Source: Yamadazyma tenuis (Eukaryota; Ascomycota; Pichiomycetes; Serinales; Debaryomycetaceae). Taken from it: a stretch of DNA of 64,000 nt. Numbering within the stretch: position 1 is the stretch's first letter; every line of letters starts with the position of its first letter. The position numbers and the translations under genes are program-made. Of this stretch, positions 36,256 to 46,577 are shown one piece after another. Location of the stretch: the NCBI RefSeq assembly GCF_029203305.1, contig NC_089461.1, positions 1,178,001-1,242,000 of the forward strand, given 5' to 3'. The notes beneath the pieces are model-generated. The model was not told the DNA's origin and did no database searches. It saw only the letters and a program-made list of their open reading frames with translations.

Positions 36256-38445
36256 TCACTTCTTCTCTTCCAGCTCATCATTACTGATGTACTCGTCGAT
36301 GTTTCTGGCCTCAACCACCTCGGTGCTCAACTGGCTATCCAAATGAGCCCGGACTTGAGATCTCACGGAGTGTAACTTCTCCATGTTGGCATTTTGCCAC
36401 TCTTTGACCTTGTAACCCCGACCTGTCAAATCCCAGAAAATACACCTGAAAGTATTGGCAATAGATCCTCTACTCTCATACACTGGACCGATAATAGTCA
36501 CTCCAGCAGTGAAAAAGATCCACATAAATCCAACCACAATCCATCCGGTAAAGAACTTCTTACTGAAAATGTAAGAACTTCCGTACATAGGCATTGGCCA
36601 AATCACCACCATAGAAATGGTTAAAAAGGCACAAAGAGCAACCACAATCTTGAACGACTTAGCCAACATGGCACTTTCTTCTGCATACTTGTCCTTGTTG
36701 ACCATAGCGATTTCACTTGCAACCCGAGACACCTGGGAAGTAATTGGTTCCATCTTGGATACGGAGCCAGCATCCTTTTCCAAATCCTGCGATACTGGAA
36801 CCATACCAGTTTCGGCCTCGATCAACTCTTCTTCTTCGCTAACCCTGGTGATGCTCTTTAACACGTCCCAGTCAAAGTTCTGAGGCTTGAACGCCCACGT
36901 AAGAATTGGAATGGTGATGGCAGGGGTCAATAATGCAACCACATTACCGGTCAACATGGCATCATCTTCAAAAGTGGTGTCAACAGTAATAGAACCAAAT
37001 AAACCCTTGGTGGTGGCCAACCAGGCCATGATGGCCAAACCGGTGGCAATAGGAGGGGTCCAGATAGCAGCAGCAGCATTCTGTTTGGTGCTCAAAAGAG
37101 TCAATGCCAGAGGCAATACGGCTCCACCAATAATCACTCCCATCAACTCGTACAAGTATCCCATTGATACACCAGCATAGTATAATCCAATAGCGAACCC
37201 GGCCATAACATAGGCAAAGATTGACACCGAGATGTGGGACACCATCATCAACCGTTTACCACTGGCATTGGGGTTAAAGTAGGTTCTGTAGAAATCAAAA
37301 GTCACAATCGAAGACACAGCAATCAATTCCGACGACATGGCCGATGTCACGGCTGTGAACGATAAGAACAAGGCGGCAACTGCCCCTCCCTTACCCAACA
37401 AGGCCACGGCGGCGTTGGGTAACACCAAACCAGCGTTGATTTCGTAGGTACTCAAAGAACGGGGGTAAGTGGGCCAGGCAGGGGAGTTTTCTAAAGCCAA
37501 GGCAGCCATTCCCATAGTGGTGGCAAGGAAGAATGGAATGGCAAACCAGGCCAATCCACCCATCACGTATCCAGGCATGGCAGCTGCTGGGTTGGCAGCA
37601 AATGCCTTGTTAAAGTATCCATTGTCCAAAAACACAGTACCAAAGTTACCCACAATGTTCACCACAAAAAAAATACCCCCGGACCGGGAGTGCATAGTCA
37701 AGTAACTACCATCGGCATTTCCTTCCCGGGGCTTGTCGATTCCCACCTGGGTCACCAACTCCCATACTTTTCCAGGAGATCCAAGCTCACTGTCGGTGGA
37801 CCACACGACAAATCCAAAGATCATGGCAAGGATCACCACGGCAGCTCCATGGACATAATCGGTGATAAAGGTGGCCTTTAATCCTCCGAACAACGTATAG
37901 ATCACAACTCCCAATGGAATCAACAAACACGCAGCTGATACATCCATTCCTGTCAAGTCGCTTACCACACCAGAACCACCAGCCAACAACATGGCAGTAA
38001 CCAAAATATTGGTAATAATACCCCAAGTACAGTAAACCAAATGGGTGGTCTTACCGTACCGGGCCTTGACTATTTCAAGATAAGTGTGGGCTCCCGGAGC
38101 TCTTTCTTTAGCTTTAATGGCCAAACAACTGAATAAAATAATCTGGCAAGTAGCACCAGAAGCATAGTAGAAAGCACCTGAAATACCATTTTTATAGGTC
38201 TGGGTGGTGGAGGTCAAAAGCGTAGCACTCCAGGTCCACGAACTCACCACACAAGCACTGATCAAGAACTTCTTAACGGATCTACCGGCGGTAGAAAACT
38301 CTTCAGCAGTCATAACTTCACGGTTGTATCTCTTCAACACGTAGGTGATCAACATCATCCCAGCAGCGAAAAAAAGCCCGAGTCCAAGAACCACACCATA
38401 CCCGGCACCTTGGCCCAATGGCACGTATAATTCTGAAGTCGACAT
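36256..38445 (-). CDS. DUR3: Urea active transporter DUR3 (Na+/solute symporter family)
   Basis: A 729-residue sodium:solute symporter-family protein for high-affinity urea (and often polyamine) uptake at the plasma membrane. About 15 hydrophobic segments are present. Family markers include the N-terminal [19 protein letters not shown], then [23 protein letters not shown] and [14 protein letters not shown], followed by [17 protein letters not shown]. The cytosolic C terminus is acidic and ends DELEEKK. The length matches S. cerevisiae Dur3 (735). CUG-clade yeasts have several DUR3-like paralogues (DUR31, DUR4), some for polyamines, but the position next to DUR1,2 favours urea. A TATATAA lies 46 bp upstream of the ATG, and CTTATC (GATAAG) sites lie further upstream at 38518 and 38665. 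Confidence 0.9.
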   Translation of the reverse strand: MSTSELYVPLGQGAGYGVVLGLGLFFAAGMMLITYVLKRYNREVMTAEEFSTAGRSVKKFLISACVVSSWTWSATLLTSTTQTYKNGISGAFYYASGATCQIILFSCLAIKAKERAPGAHTYLEIVKARYGKTTHLVYCTWGIITNILVTAMLLAGGSGVVSDLTGMDVSAACLLIPLGVVIYTLFGGLKATFITDYVHGAAVVILAMIFGFVVWSTDSELGSPGKVWELVTQVGIDKPREGNADGSYLTMHSRSGGIFFVVNIVGNFGTVFLDNGYFNKAFAANPAAAMPGYVMGGLAWFAIPFFLATTMGMAALALENSPAWPTYPRSLSTYEINAGLVLPNAAVALLGKGGAVAALFLSFTAVTSAMSSELIAVSSIVTFDFYRTYFNPNASGKRLMMVSHISVSIFAYVMAGFAIGLYYAGVSMGYLYELMGVIIGGAVLPLALTLLSTKQNAAAAIWTPPIATGLAIMAWLATTKGLFGSITVDTTFEDDAMLTGNVVALLTPAITIPILTWAFKPQNFDWDVLKSITRVSEEEELIEAETGMVPVSQDLEKDAGSVSKMEPITSQVSRVASEIAMVNKDKYAEESAMLAKSFKIVVALCAFLTISMVVIWPMPMYGSSYIFSKKFFTGWIVVGFMWIFFTAGVTIIGPVYESRGSIANTFRCIFWDLTGRGYKVKEWQNANMEKLHSVRSQVRAHLDSQLSTEVVEARNIDEYISNDELEEKK

Positions 38446-39361
38446 TGGTCAATGGGAATAATTAATGATTCAAGTTGCAGATGGATGCCATTATATAGCC
38501 AACCCCATCGCACAAGCCTTATCAGATTGCGTGCGCAAACCCGGTCCTGATAGCGCTCGCTACACAGGACGCGCGTGCAGTTTGCAGGCCCGGGAAAAGG
38601 GCCGGCTGCGATCCAGCCAAAACTTACCAGGCCTTTAGATTTGTGCCTTGAGAGCAAACACCATCTTATCAACGGTTTTGACGATCGCAGGAAAACGGAT
38701 ACCTGGACGCCGCTTACACGCATCATCTATGCTACCTTGATATCTATCAATCGACAATTGGTACCTTCAATTGACTGCTGACACCTTGGTCTAGTCGTGA
38801 GGGTGGCCAATAGTTCCAGGTGAAACTGGTGCACCTATCTTACTAGGAACCTCGCTTAATCCCAATCGGGAAATAGTCTCAGTCATTTAGACCAGCCGGT
38901 TAACAGTGAGACCACGCACAAACCCTGGTGGCTGGCTAACAGAACGTCACCTGCAACTGATTATTCGATATTCCTGTCTACATCTACAAATGGCGCTTGC
39001 TTCGATAAGCCCAAAAGAAATTCGGTGCGGCCTTTCACCTTCTGCAGGGGCGCACCCCCGCCGAAGGCCCGGACGCATTTTTGACTACAAGATAACCTCT
39101 CTGGAGATCTTCCCGTTTAGGAAATCATTCTGAATGCTAGTAATGCACAATAGAACGGGCCGTTTTAATGATTGTCCGACTAATATGGCCCGCCTGGTGC
39201 TGGAGAATCTTCCTTGCCGCTGGTATGGCATGGGCTTCTGGTATATATTGAATCATTTCTATGGTATCTATTGTACTATCCTCGGCCCTCCATTATGCGA
39301 ATCTTATCTGGAATTAGCGAAAACTCTGAGATGATCGAATTTCATAGTGCGATCGAGATGC
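38446..39361 (-). promoter_or_regulatory. DUR3 promoter region
   Basis: This 916-bp interval separates DUR3 from the 3' end of VPS36 (both minus). GATA-type sites are at 38518-38523 and 38665-38670 (CTTATC) and 39004-39009 (GATAAG). TTATATA at 38491-38497 is the likely TATA box. A GC-rich stretch lies at about 38570-38610. Several short open frames have no protein-like features. Confidence 0.5.
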
Positions 39362-41203
39362 TTACGTCAATTTCAACCCTTTTAACTCCTTCATTGCCGG
39401 ACTGTCATACTCAACGTCTTGAAATTCAATTGGTTCTAGCGATCCCCAATTCGAAGCTTCTAGTTGAGCCTGTTCCTTAATCAATTGACTCTCAACCTCT
39501 TGCTTCAACTGCTCATCGTGTTCACGTTCTTGATCAAAGTCGTAGTTGGTGATCTTATTGATGAAATAGAAGGTGCCCAGAATCGTCTTGTCTATCAAAA
39601 TGAGCCCATCCTCCACCAACTTCTTAAGTTCTTCAATGGTGATATCGTTGGACCAGGTAAAATGTTCACTGATCTCACTAACAGTGCTTCCCTTGAAGTA
39701 CTTGTAGCCAGTTTTGAAATAATCGTCCTGGTCGAAACTTTGATCGAAAGACTGTAAAATGCTCTGTTTCAACTTATTGAACTTGAATTGAACCTCCTGG
39801 TTCTTCAAGTGATTCACGATTATAGCTGAGTAGTCATCGTTGAACTTGGGACGAACAATCTTCAAGCCCGTATCGTACTCCCGAAGCACAACCGGTAAGC
39901 TGAGCTTCTCAAAACATTCAACTGACGTGCCGAAATCTTCAGATGTCACAAGTTCCATTCCGAATCCTTGAGTTAAGATCAAATATCGGTTGTAGTCAGC
40001 AAATAAATCTGGTAACGTGATCATTGCTGAACTCTTGACCAACTTATAGTTGGTCAAGTACTCGCTGAGATGCCTGGCAAGCTCTTCGTGATATATCTTC
40101 GATGTTTTACTAACGGTAAGAGCACTGAGTTTGACGTTGTATTGGACTCGAGGCTTGATAAACAGGTTGAAAGATGACGAGAGCTTGAGCAAATCCTGGG
40201 CCTTATACATCAACTGCTCAAGATCCTCCAATGAACTGCTTAGGGTCATCTCATTCTGCTTACGGGTCTGTTCACTGATCAATTGAAGCCTGTAAATTCC
40301 ACTTTCTTTGATTCTTACCAGCTCTTCCACATTATTGAGTTTGACAGCTCCCTGGTTCACTCCACCTCGACTCTGAAGCTCTTCCCATCTTCTTTTTTCC
40401 AAGATTTCGTTCAACATAGTATAAAACTGTTGCTCATTGCCGGTTCTGAAACTGAGTTTCACATATTTGGCATCTCCTGAGTACAGTTCTTCTCCTTCAA
40501 GGACGATATCGAGCCTATTAAAACTTCCCTGCTCATCATTGATGTCAGGAGCAGAGCTTGAATGTAATTTGGCCCTAAGGTCTTCTGGTATACTCGACTT
40601 CAACTCACTTCCGCACATCTCGCAGTACCGTAGGGATGGGTGATTAATAAATGTACACTTGGTACATTGGTCATCTCTGCGTTCTTCCAACCCGTTTGAA
40701 GTCTCCTCTTCCCTGTTCTGGAGGCTCTCAATATACTTTGTTTGTGGAGGAATCCCACATGATACACATCTGGGTAGATTGTTCAAATTGTAGTTAGAGT
40801 CGAGATGATTGTTAAATGAACATATCTTACACACCCAGTCCAACAGCTTGAACAAGCTCACAGACTTGGACCCGCCTTTGGAATCTTCTTCCACGTTCAC
40901 ATATAGTTTGACTTTTGGAGATGACCGTAGAAACCCATCAATGGTTGCAGCCAAATATATCCTATCGATGTCAACAGCCATTGACTTTTTGATATCCTTG
41001 TTGTCAATGTAAATCACTCTTTTGTTGGTTAAATATACCCGACCACTCTGACGATTGACGATCTTCACCCGGCCCTGGTAGAGTCCAACATTGTCTCTGA
41101 TATAAACGATTTCCTCATCATCTTTAAGAACCGGTCGGTTACTTCGATTGATGTTCACAGGCTGCCACACGTTGATAGCAGCCGATGGAACCGTCGATGT
41201 CAT
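39362..41203 (-). CDS. VPS36: ESCRT-II subunit VPS36
   Basis: A 613-residue ESCRT-II subunit that sorts ubiquitinated cargo into multivesicular bodies. An N-terminal split GLUE (PH-like) domain is recognisable by YIRDNVGLYQGRVKI and VYLTNKRVIYIDN; it binds phosphoinositides. Two NZF zinc fingers are inserted: WVCKICSF...RCVSCG at ~123-150 and CTKCTFINHPSLRYCEMCG at ~180-198. The C-terminal ~240 residues form the two winged-helix EAP45/Vps36 domains that bind Vps22 and Vps25. The length is near S. cerevisiae Vps36 (566). The start is placed at the ATG at 41203; the frame extends only three codons further. It is divergent from HYM1 over 215 bp. Confidence 0.93.
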   Translation of the reverse strand: MTSTVPSAAINVWQPVNINRSNRPVLKDDEEIVYIRDNVGLYQGRVKIVNRQSGRVYLTNKRVIYIDNKDIKKSMAVDIDRIYLAATIDGFLRSSPKVKLYVNVEEDSKGGSKSVSLFKLLDWVCKICSFNNHLDSNYNLNNLPRCVSCGIPPQTKYIESLQNREEETSNGLEERRDDQCTKCTFINHPSLRYCEMCGSELKSSIPEDLRAKLHSSSAPDINDEQGSFNRLDIVLEGEELYSGDAKYVKLSFRTGNEQQFYTMLNEILEKRRWEELQSRGGVNQGAVKLNNVEELVRIKESGIYRLQLISEQTRKQNEMTLSSSLEDLEQLMYKAQDLLKLSSSFNLFIKPRVQYNVKLSALTVSKTSKIYHEELARHLSEYLTNYKLVKSSAMITLPDLFADYNRYLILTQGFGMELVTSEDFGTSVECFEKLSLPVVLREYDTGLKIVRPKFNDDYSAIIVNHLKNQEVQFKFNKLKQSILQSFDQSFDQDDYFKTGYKYFKGSTVSEISEHFTWSNDITIEELKKLVEDGLILIDKTILGTFYFINKITNYDFDQEREHDEQLKQEVESQLIKEQAQLEASNWGSLEPIEFQDVEYDSPAMKELKGLKLT

Positions 41204-41418
41204 TTGATCCAATTCCTACTGTGCTGTTGATGTTTGTACACGCGGAGGATTTGCAACCCACAGATATTACAATTTGGCTAGTTGAGTGTTGCGTTATCAG
41301 TCTGGATTTTTGTTTCGCGGAAATAGTGTAACTTGAAATTTCCACAAACCCTTCCAGCTGGTGGATTGAATGAAAACCCATCCATCACCACCAACGCATC
41401 TTGTCAGCATAATATAGA

Positions 41419-42432
41419 ATGTCTTTTTTGTTTAAGAGAAATCCTCGTACCCCCCAAGAAGTGGTGAGAAGCTTGAATGAACAGATCTCGAAGATCGATT
41501 TAACCAACGATAACCACAAAAAGTACCAGGATGATTGTGCACGGTTTTTAAAGCAAATGAAGGTGATTTTGAATGGTGACGATGAAACAGAACCACAACC
41601 TGACCAAATCACCTTGCTCGCGCAAGAGATCTATCAAACTGACTGTTTGTATTACTTGATAACTAACTTGTCCAAGTTGAATTTTGACAGCAGAAAGGAT
41701 GTTTCTATACTATTTCTGAATCTTTTACGGCGCAAGATTGGTAACCAATCGCCTACAGTTGATTACCTTATCAATTCTAAACCCGAAATCATAATGTTGT
41801 TGATTAAAGGTCAAGTCCATCATGAAATCGGGTTGATTTGTGGATCTATAATCAGAGATTGTATTAAGTTCGAGGTGATAAATAGCTTGATTATCGCAAG
41901 TAAGGTCTTTTGGAATTACTTCGGTTATGTCCAGAGCGATATCTTTGAAGTTGCCACCGATTCTTTCACTACTTTACATGACTTGTTGACATTGCACAAA
42001 AAGCTTGTATCGGAATTTTTGACCAGTAACTACGACCAGTTCAACAAAAATATCAACCAGTTGATCCAGCTGAAAAACTATGTGGTCAAACGTCAAAGTG
42101 TGCGGCTTTTGAGTGAATTGGTATTGACCAGAACAAACCAGAACTTTCTTAACAGGTATTTTGATGATACAATAAACTTGAAAGTAGTGATGCTTCTCCT
42201 CAGTGATAAACTGAAAAACCTACAAATCGAAGGATTCCACATTTTCAAATTTTTTATTGCCAAACCTAAAAAGTCCCAGAAAATCATGGATATCTTAATC
42301 AAAAATAAGTCCAACTTTATCGAGTTTTTGGAAAAGTTTGACTTATCAAGCCTCAACGACTCCACCATTATCGATGAAAAGGATTATGTGTGGAACGAAA
42401 TCAAGAAATTGCCTGAAATCGAAAGATTATAA
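41419..42432 (+). CDS. HYM1: HYM1, Mo25-family scaffold of the RAM signalling network
   Basis: A 337-residue helical-repeat protein of the Mo25/Cab39 family. It starts MSFLFKRNPRTPQEVVRSLNE, the typical Mo25 N terminus, and keeps the run of armadillo-like helices to the end, with NDSTIIDEKDYVWNEI near the C terminus. In yeast Hym1 binds Kic1 kinase and Sog2 in the RAM network, which drives Cbk1-dependent cell separation, polarised growth and Ace2 localisation. The length agrees with the family (S. cerevisiae 399, human Mo25 341). The ATG at 41419 is the obvious start. It converges on the branched-chain aminotransferase gene, 110 bp away. Confidence 0.93.
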   Translation: MSFLFKRNPRTPQEVVRSLNEQISKIDLTNDNHKKYQDDCARFLKQMKVILNGDDETEPQPDQITLLAQEIYQTDCLYYLITNLSKLNFDSRKDVSILFLNLLRRKIGNQSPTVDYLINSKPEIIMLLIKGQVHHEIGLICGSIIRDCIKFEVINSLIIASKVFWNYFGYVQSDIFEVATDSFTTLHDLLTLHKKLVSEFLTSNYDQFNKNINQLIQLKNYVVKRQSVRLLSELVLTRTNQNFLNRYFDDTINLKVVMLLLSDKLKNLQIEGFHIFKFFIAKPKKSQKIMDILIKNKSNFIEFLEKFDLSSLNDSTIIDEKDYVWNEIKKLPEIERL

Positions 42433-42542
42433 CCCAACAAAATAACGTAATGAGCCTGATAGAGATGAATATACAACCAGATAATAACAAATTCTAAATT
42501 TTTCTATATCATACACACAATGAAAACGCCCAGCTGAGACAA

Positions 42543-43718
42543 TCAGTAATCCTTGGTAGGAGTAGACCAGTTCTTGTACTCCGCTTCACCATATTGGATT
42601 TGTTCAATCCAGTCCAACAATTGCTTGGTCAACTCACCTGAAGATCCTAAAGCAACTGGAACATTGATGTCTTCCCCTCTGAAAGTAATGTTCTTGATTG
42701 GAGAAACAATGGCAGCAGTACCAGCACCAAAAGCTTCAATCAACTTTCCTTTGGCAGAGGCTTCCTTAACCTCATGGATGGTGAATTTACGTTCGCTGAC
42801 AATCCACTCATTAGGGTCCAACTTTTCTCTACACAAATCCAAGATGGAATCTCTGGTAACACCTTCCAAGATGGTTCCGTCCAATGGAGCAGTAGCGATT
42901 TCCTTCTTTCCATCTTCAGTCTCAAACACAAAGAATGCGTTCATGGTTCCAACTTCGGTGACGAATCCTTCTTCACCAAACAACCACAAGTTTTGTTGGT
43001 GGCCTCTGGTAGCAGCTTCTCTTTGAGGTTTAATGCAAGGAGCGTAGTTAGCACCCAATTTACTGTTACCACTTCCACCAGGCCAAGCTCTGACGGCATT
43101 TTCAGTAGCTTCCAACGATACTGGCTTGAATCCGGTCTTGTAGTATGGTCCAACAGGAGAAGCAATGACAAAGATTAAGGCCTTGTCTGGAGTATTTACT
43201 CCCAAAGAAGCAGTGGTCCCAATCATAGTGGGTCTCAAGTACAAGGAGTAACCGTGGCCTTCAGGAATGAAATCCTGTTCCACTTCAACAAACTTTGCAA
43301 TCAACTTGGACAATTCAGCTTCGTCAAACGCTGGTAAGTCAATTCTTTCAGCAGAAGCATTCATTCTCTTCATATTCTTGTTAACTCTAAACAATCTAGA
43401 GTTACCTGACGCATCTTTATAAGCCTTTAAACCTTCGAACAATTCAAAGGCATAGTGGAAGACAACAGCACTTGGATCCAACTCGAGCTTGTGGTAAGGG
43501 TTGATGGTGGGAGTGGCCCATCCGTTTTCAGCAGTCCATTCGATCTCCAAAATGTGATCGGTGAAGGTCTTACCAAATACCAACTGGTCGTTAGGTAACT
43601 TGGCCTTTGGAGTGGTGGTCTTGTTGATGACTAAACTGCTAGCGTCTAAGGAGGACATGCTTCTGAATAATCCTCTATTTTGACTGGAGATTCCACTTCT
43701 TATAAATCTGGTGAACAT
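42543..43718 (-). CDS. BAT1: Branched-chain amino acid aminotransferase, probably mitochondrial
   Basis: A 391-residue fold-type IV PLP enzyme that interconverts Leu, Ile and Val with their 2-oxo acids. The PLP lysine is in GGSGNSKLGANYAP at ~220, and other signatures are YAFELFEGLKAYK, YSLYLRPTMIGT and the GTMNAFFVFE/GTILEGVTRDSILDL region. The first ~20 residues (MFTRFIRSGISSQNRGLFRS) are basic and Ser-rich with no acid, which suggests a mitochondrial presequence and hence the Bat1 role. A second ATG follows at residue 21 (MSSLDASS), so one gene could make both mitochondrial and cytosolic forms. The symbol is by role; the CUG-clade genes are sometimes named BAT21/BAT22. Confidence 0.93.
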   Translation of the reverse strand: MFTRFIRSGISSQNRGLFRSMSSLDASSLVINKTTTPKAKLPNDQLVFGKTFTDHILEIEWTAENGWATPTINPYHKLELDPSAVVFHYAFELFEGLKAYKDASGNSRLFRVNKNMKRMNASAERIDLPAFDEAELSKLIAKFVEVEQDFIPEGHGYSLYLRPTMIGTTASLGVNTPDKALIFVIASPVGPYYKTGFKPVSLEATENAVRAWPGGSGNSKLGANYAPCIKPQREAATRGHQQNLWLFGEEGFVTEVGTMNAFFVFETEDGKKEIATAPLDGTILEGVTRDSILDLCREKLDPNEWIVSERKFTIHEVKEASAKGKLIEAFGAGTAAIVSPIKNITFRGEDINVPVALGSSGELTKQLLDWIEQIQYGEAEYKNWSTPTKDY

Positions 43719-44063
43719 CCGGCTATTTGAATTTTGAAAAATTTTTATGTTGTTTTGTATGAGTCAAGGCCGCGATTTTGGATTCTTTCGGTTATACAAG
43801 GAACTACTGATATTTTGCAGCCTTCTGAACTTGGGACCGGTACCGGTATTTATAGACACTTGAAGAACCTGACTCATCAGAGAGTCTATACGGCATTCGT
43901 GTTGTTATGCATATCTATTGTTGTCTACTGTCCTTTTATGTTTTGTGTACTTGTGTACTTATGTTCTGTTGTCACTTTCTTCGCCCAACGGCTATTAATT
44001 CCGAACCTTATTTATTAGAGTTCTGTATTATGTAATAGGTAGAACACCTTAAAATTGGCATAT
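43719..44063. other. Intergenic gap upstream of the aminotransferase gene
   Basis: These 345 bp carry the aminotransferase promoter (minus strand) and the 3' end region of HTM1. The plus-strand frame here is hydrophobic by chance of T-rich sequence. An ACCGGTACCGGT-like word is seen at about 43836-43848. Nothing else is supported. Confidence 0.4.
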
Positions 44064-46478
44064 TCAATCTGTTATTCGCAAGTTCTCTATCACCACACCA
44101 TCAAGAAGAACCTGTGAGTTGTATATGGTTAGACGATCCTTTCTCTTGTTTGCGCCGGGGCGCTTAAGCTGATCTTGCGTGAATCTCGAAACAACAAGTT
44201 CATGTTCAGGTTTAACGAACACCCCATTAATGCGTGTGATTCTCACTGATGCATCGTAGAGAGTTATGTTTGGATCCAACACTCCTTCCACCAATCTCAG
44301 ATTAGTGGTTTCTACTTGCTGCTGAGTAATATAATTATGCCTCGAATCTATTTTTCCTTTCTGTATTAACTCCATCGATAGGCGGACATTGTCAAACTCA
44401 TGGATCCAGAGAGTGTTCGACAGTGGGATCAACGTCAATGAATTGTTTCGAATGCTAGTCTTGTCACCTATGAAAATGTCGAATTTCTCGGTGTTTGATT
44501 GAAGTGAGCATGTGAGCTTGGGATTAAATAGAGTGAAGCGTTTGTAGAAGTCATCCGCCAACTCGATGTAGCTGTTATCTAGACTTGTTTGTGGAAGATA
44601 ATGGGGATGGTAAAGGTGCGAGGAATACTCGTAGTCTAAATTGAACAAGTTATCTAGTTCATAGTAGCTGGACTTCATGAAATCTGTACTACCACTTGTA
44701 AATGGGTTGACTTCACACTTGTCAAACTTATACTGGAATGGATCCACAAACTCATGATCATCGATATACTCGATTGTAATATCTTTGGTGGTTCCATCTT
44801 TTAGCTTTCGAGTGGTGCTGAAAAGTCCTTTAAATGACTTGAACATCAGGTTCTCACGGTGTCCCTCAGCGACAAACTCATGTTTCTTTGGAGTGATATT
44901 AGAACCTTTAAACGTCTTCTCTGTATTGTAGTCAAACCATAATGGATGTCCCTCTGTGGAGAATACCCAGTTTGTATCTCCCATTCTTTTGCTGTGCAAA
45001 AATACCTCGTTTTGTTCGTCAAATAGCAAGTACAAGTACTTCAAGGTCTCACTAAGGACAAACGACTCCATCCTATTTTGAAATGAACCTGTTCTAACGT
45101 CCTGGACCCCCTTGAACCCGCATGGAGCCATGAACTTGGTTTTGAAGAGATTCAACACCGTTTCACCGATTTGAAGGTACATGGGATCGTGCGTGGCTTG
45201 GTATAAGTAGTAAGTGGACTCTACAAACTCGGGTCTTAAAGGATACCATTCCAAGCCAATGGTATCTTCCTCCAGTTTAATCGCTTCTTTTGGTAGCAAA
45301 AAATTCCATCTTTCGGGGATTATTTGAAAATAATCCCAAAGCTTTAAAAACACCATATGTGTACCAATGGCATCTTTCAACTGTCCACTTAGCACTTGCA
45401 CACCTGGCCAAAAGCCGCTCAACAGGTCAATCCAAATTGTAGCATCTAGCCCTTCCTCACTACCAATGTTTGCGAAGATTAGTGAAGTGAACTCGTCTGG
45501 ACTACCCTTAACCAGATGGGTCATAAGTGCCTTATATGAAGTTTTGAAAACTTCCCACATATGCGTATCATCAAATAATATCGATCCTTTGACGCAATAC
45601 TCGTAGAAGGAATCAATTGAGGCTCCGATTCCTGTAATCGAATCCTTCCATTCACTTTCCGCTGGGGAAATCGTCATGGGGAGCAAATCCAAAGACAGTC
45701 TTGAATTCCAAATCTTCCAAAATGCTAGCTGGGTGTACTTTTCAAATTGTAGGTCACCCGTTAACTTCGAAAGTAACGTCATTTCTAGGACTGGCGTGGT
45801 GACTCCAGATGTGCATGTTTCTAATTGTAAACTGGATGGCACTCCTTTGACACCTCTTTTCAAGTTAACTCGCGGGACTGGAATATTATTTGTGGTTTTG
45901 AAGGCAGGGATCAACCGCTTGCCCAAATCATATGCCATTTCAAGAAGAAACCCATCGTAATTCTGGCATATCTGGCGAAATCGCAAGTTCTTCATTAGTG
46001 AGCTGTCACTCAATATTGTATGTATCGAAAGTAATCCTCCCAATGACCGGATGGTCATCTCGAACACTTGTACTACCACATCCTTGTCAAAGTATGAATC
46101 TTTCTCTCGGTACAAATACCCCAATGCCATCTCCAAATCATCCCATTTTTCAAGAATCACCAACGTATCAAGATTATCCATTAGGGTCAGAGATATATTT
46201 CCAAGAACGTCGTTTCGTATCACGTTGGTGTAATCCTTAACGTCGGGGCCATATGGCTCACAAGTGATTGGTCTCACCTCATCCATAGGAAAGCCATATT
46301 TCATGTATGATGTCCAAGCGTGGTCAAAGAGTGATTTTGTTTCGTTTCTCAAATAGCGCATGTGATCTGGCGTAAAAGATGAATTGAAGGAACTTGTGGC
46401 TTCAAACTTAGGGAACTGTACCTCAGCACACGTAGATATTGTTGTGAACCATAGTACCCACAATATACATCGTAGCAT
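44064..46478 (-). CDS. HTM1: ER alpha-1,2-mannosidase-like protein HTM1/MNL1 (EDEM family)
   Basis: An 804-residue glycosyl hydrolase family 47 protein that trims mannose from misfolded glycoproteins in the ER so that Yos9/Hrd1 can degrade them. A signal peptide occupies ~1-18 (MLRCILWVLWFTTISTCA). The GH47 domain covers ~40-510: FDHAWTSYMKYGFPMDEVRP, then NISLTLMDNLDTLVIL, with ESTYYLYQATHDPMYL further on. The FPMDEVRP segment is typical of EDEMs in place of the Golgi/ER class I mannosidase sequence. A long C-terminal extension (~510-804) is characteristic of Htm1, which is 796 residues in S. cerevisiae. GPI13 lies upstream in the same direction, 99 bp away. Confidence 0.92.
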   Translation of the reverse strand: MLRCILWVLWFTTISTCAEVQFPKFEATSSFNSSFTPDHMRYLRNETKSLFDHAWTSYMKYGFPMDEVRPITCEPYGPDVKDYTNVIRNDVLGNISLTLMDNLDTLVILEKWDDLEMALGYLYREKDSYFDKDVVVQVFEMTIRSLGGLLSIHTILSDSSLMKNLRFRQICQNYDGFLLEMAYDLGKRLIPAFKTTNNIPVPRVNLKRGVKGVPSSLQLETCTSGVTTPVLEMTLLSKLTGDLQFEKYTQLAFWKIWNSRLSLDLLPMTISPAESEWKDSITGIGASIDSFYEYCVKGSILFDDTHMWEVFKTSYKALMTHLVKGSPDEFTSLIFANIGSEEGLDATIWIDLLSGFWPGVQVLSGQLKDAIGTHMVFLKLWDYFQIIPERWNFLLPKEAIKLEEDTIGLEWYPLRPEFVESTYYLYQATHDPMYLQIGETVLNLFKTKFMAPCGFKGVQDVRTGSFQNRMESFVLSETLKYLYLLFDEQNEVFLHSKRMGDTNWVFSTEGHPLWFDYNTEKTFKGSNITPKKHEFVAEGHRENLMFKSFKGLFSTTRKLKDGTTKDITIEYIDDHEFVDPFQYKFDKCEVNPFTSGSTDFMKSSYYELDNLFNLDYEYSSHLYHPHYLPQTSLDNSYIELADDFYKRFTLFNPKLTCSLQSNTEKFDIFIGDKTSIRNNSLTLIPLSNTLWIHEFDNVRLSMELIQKGKIDSRHNYITQQQVETTNLRLVEGVLDPNITLYDASVRITRINGVFVKPEHELVVSRFTQDQLKRPGANKRKDRLTIYNSQVLLDGVVIENLRITD

Positions 46479-46577
46479 TATCGTTAGTAAAAAACAAAAA
46501 TCACTAGTTGCGAAATTAATGTGTGCGGTAAATCATATTATGTCTATTATCGTAAAGTAACGTATACCGAGTGAGAT

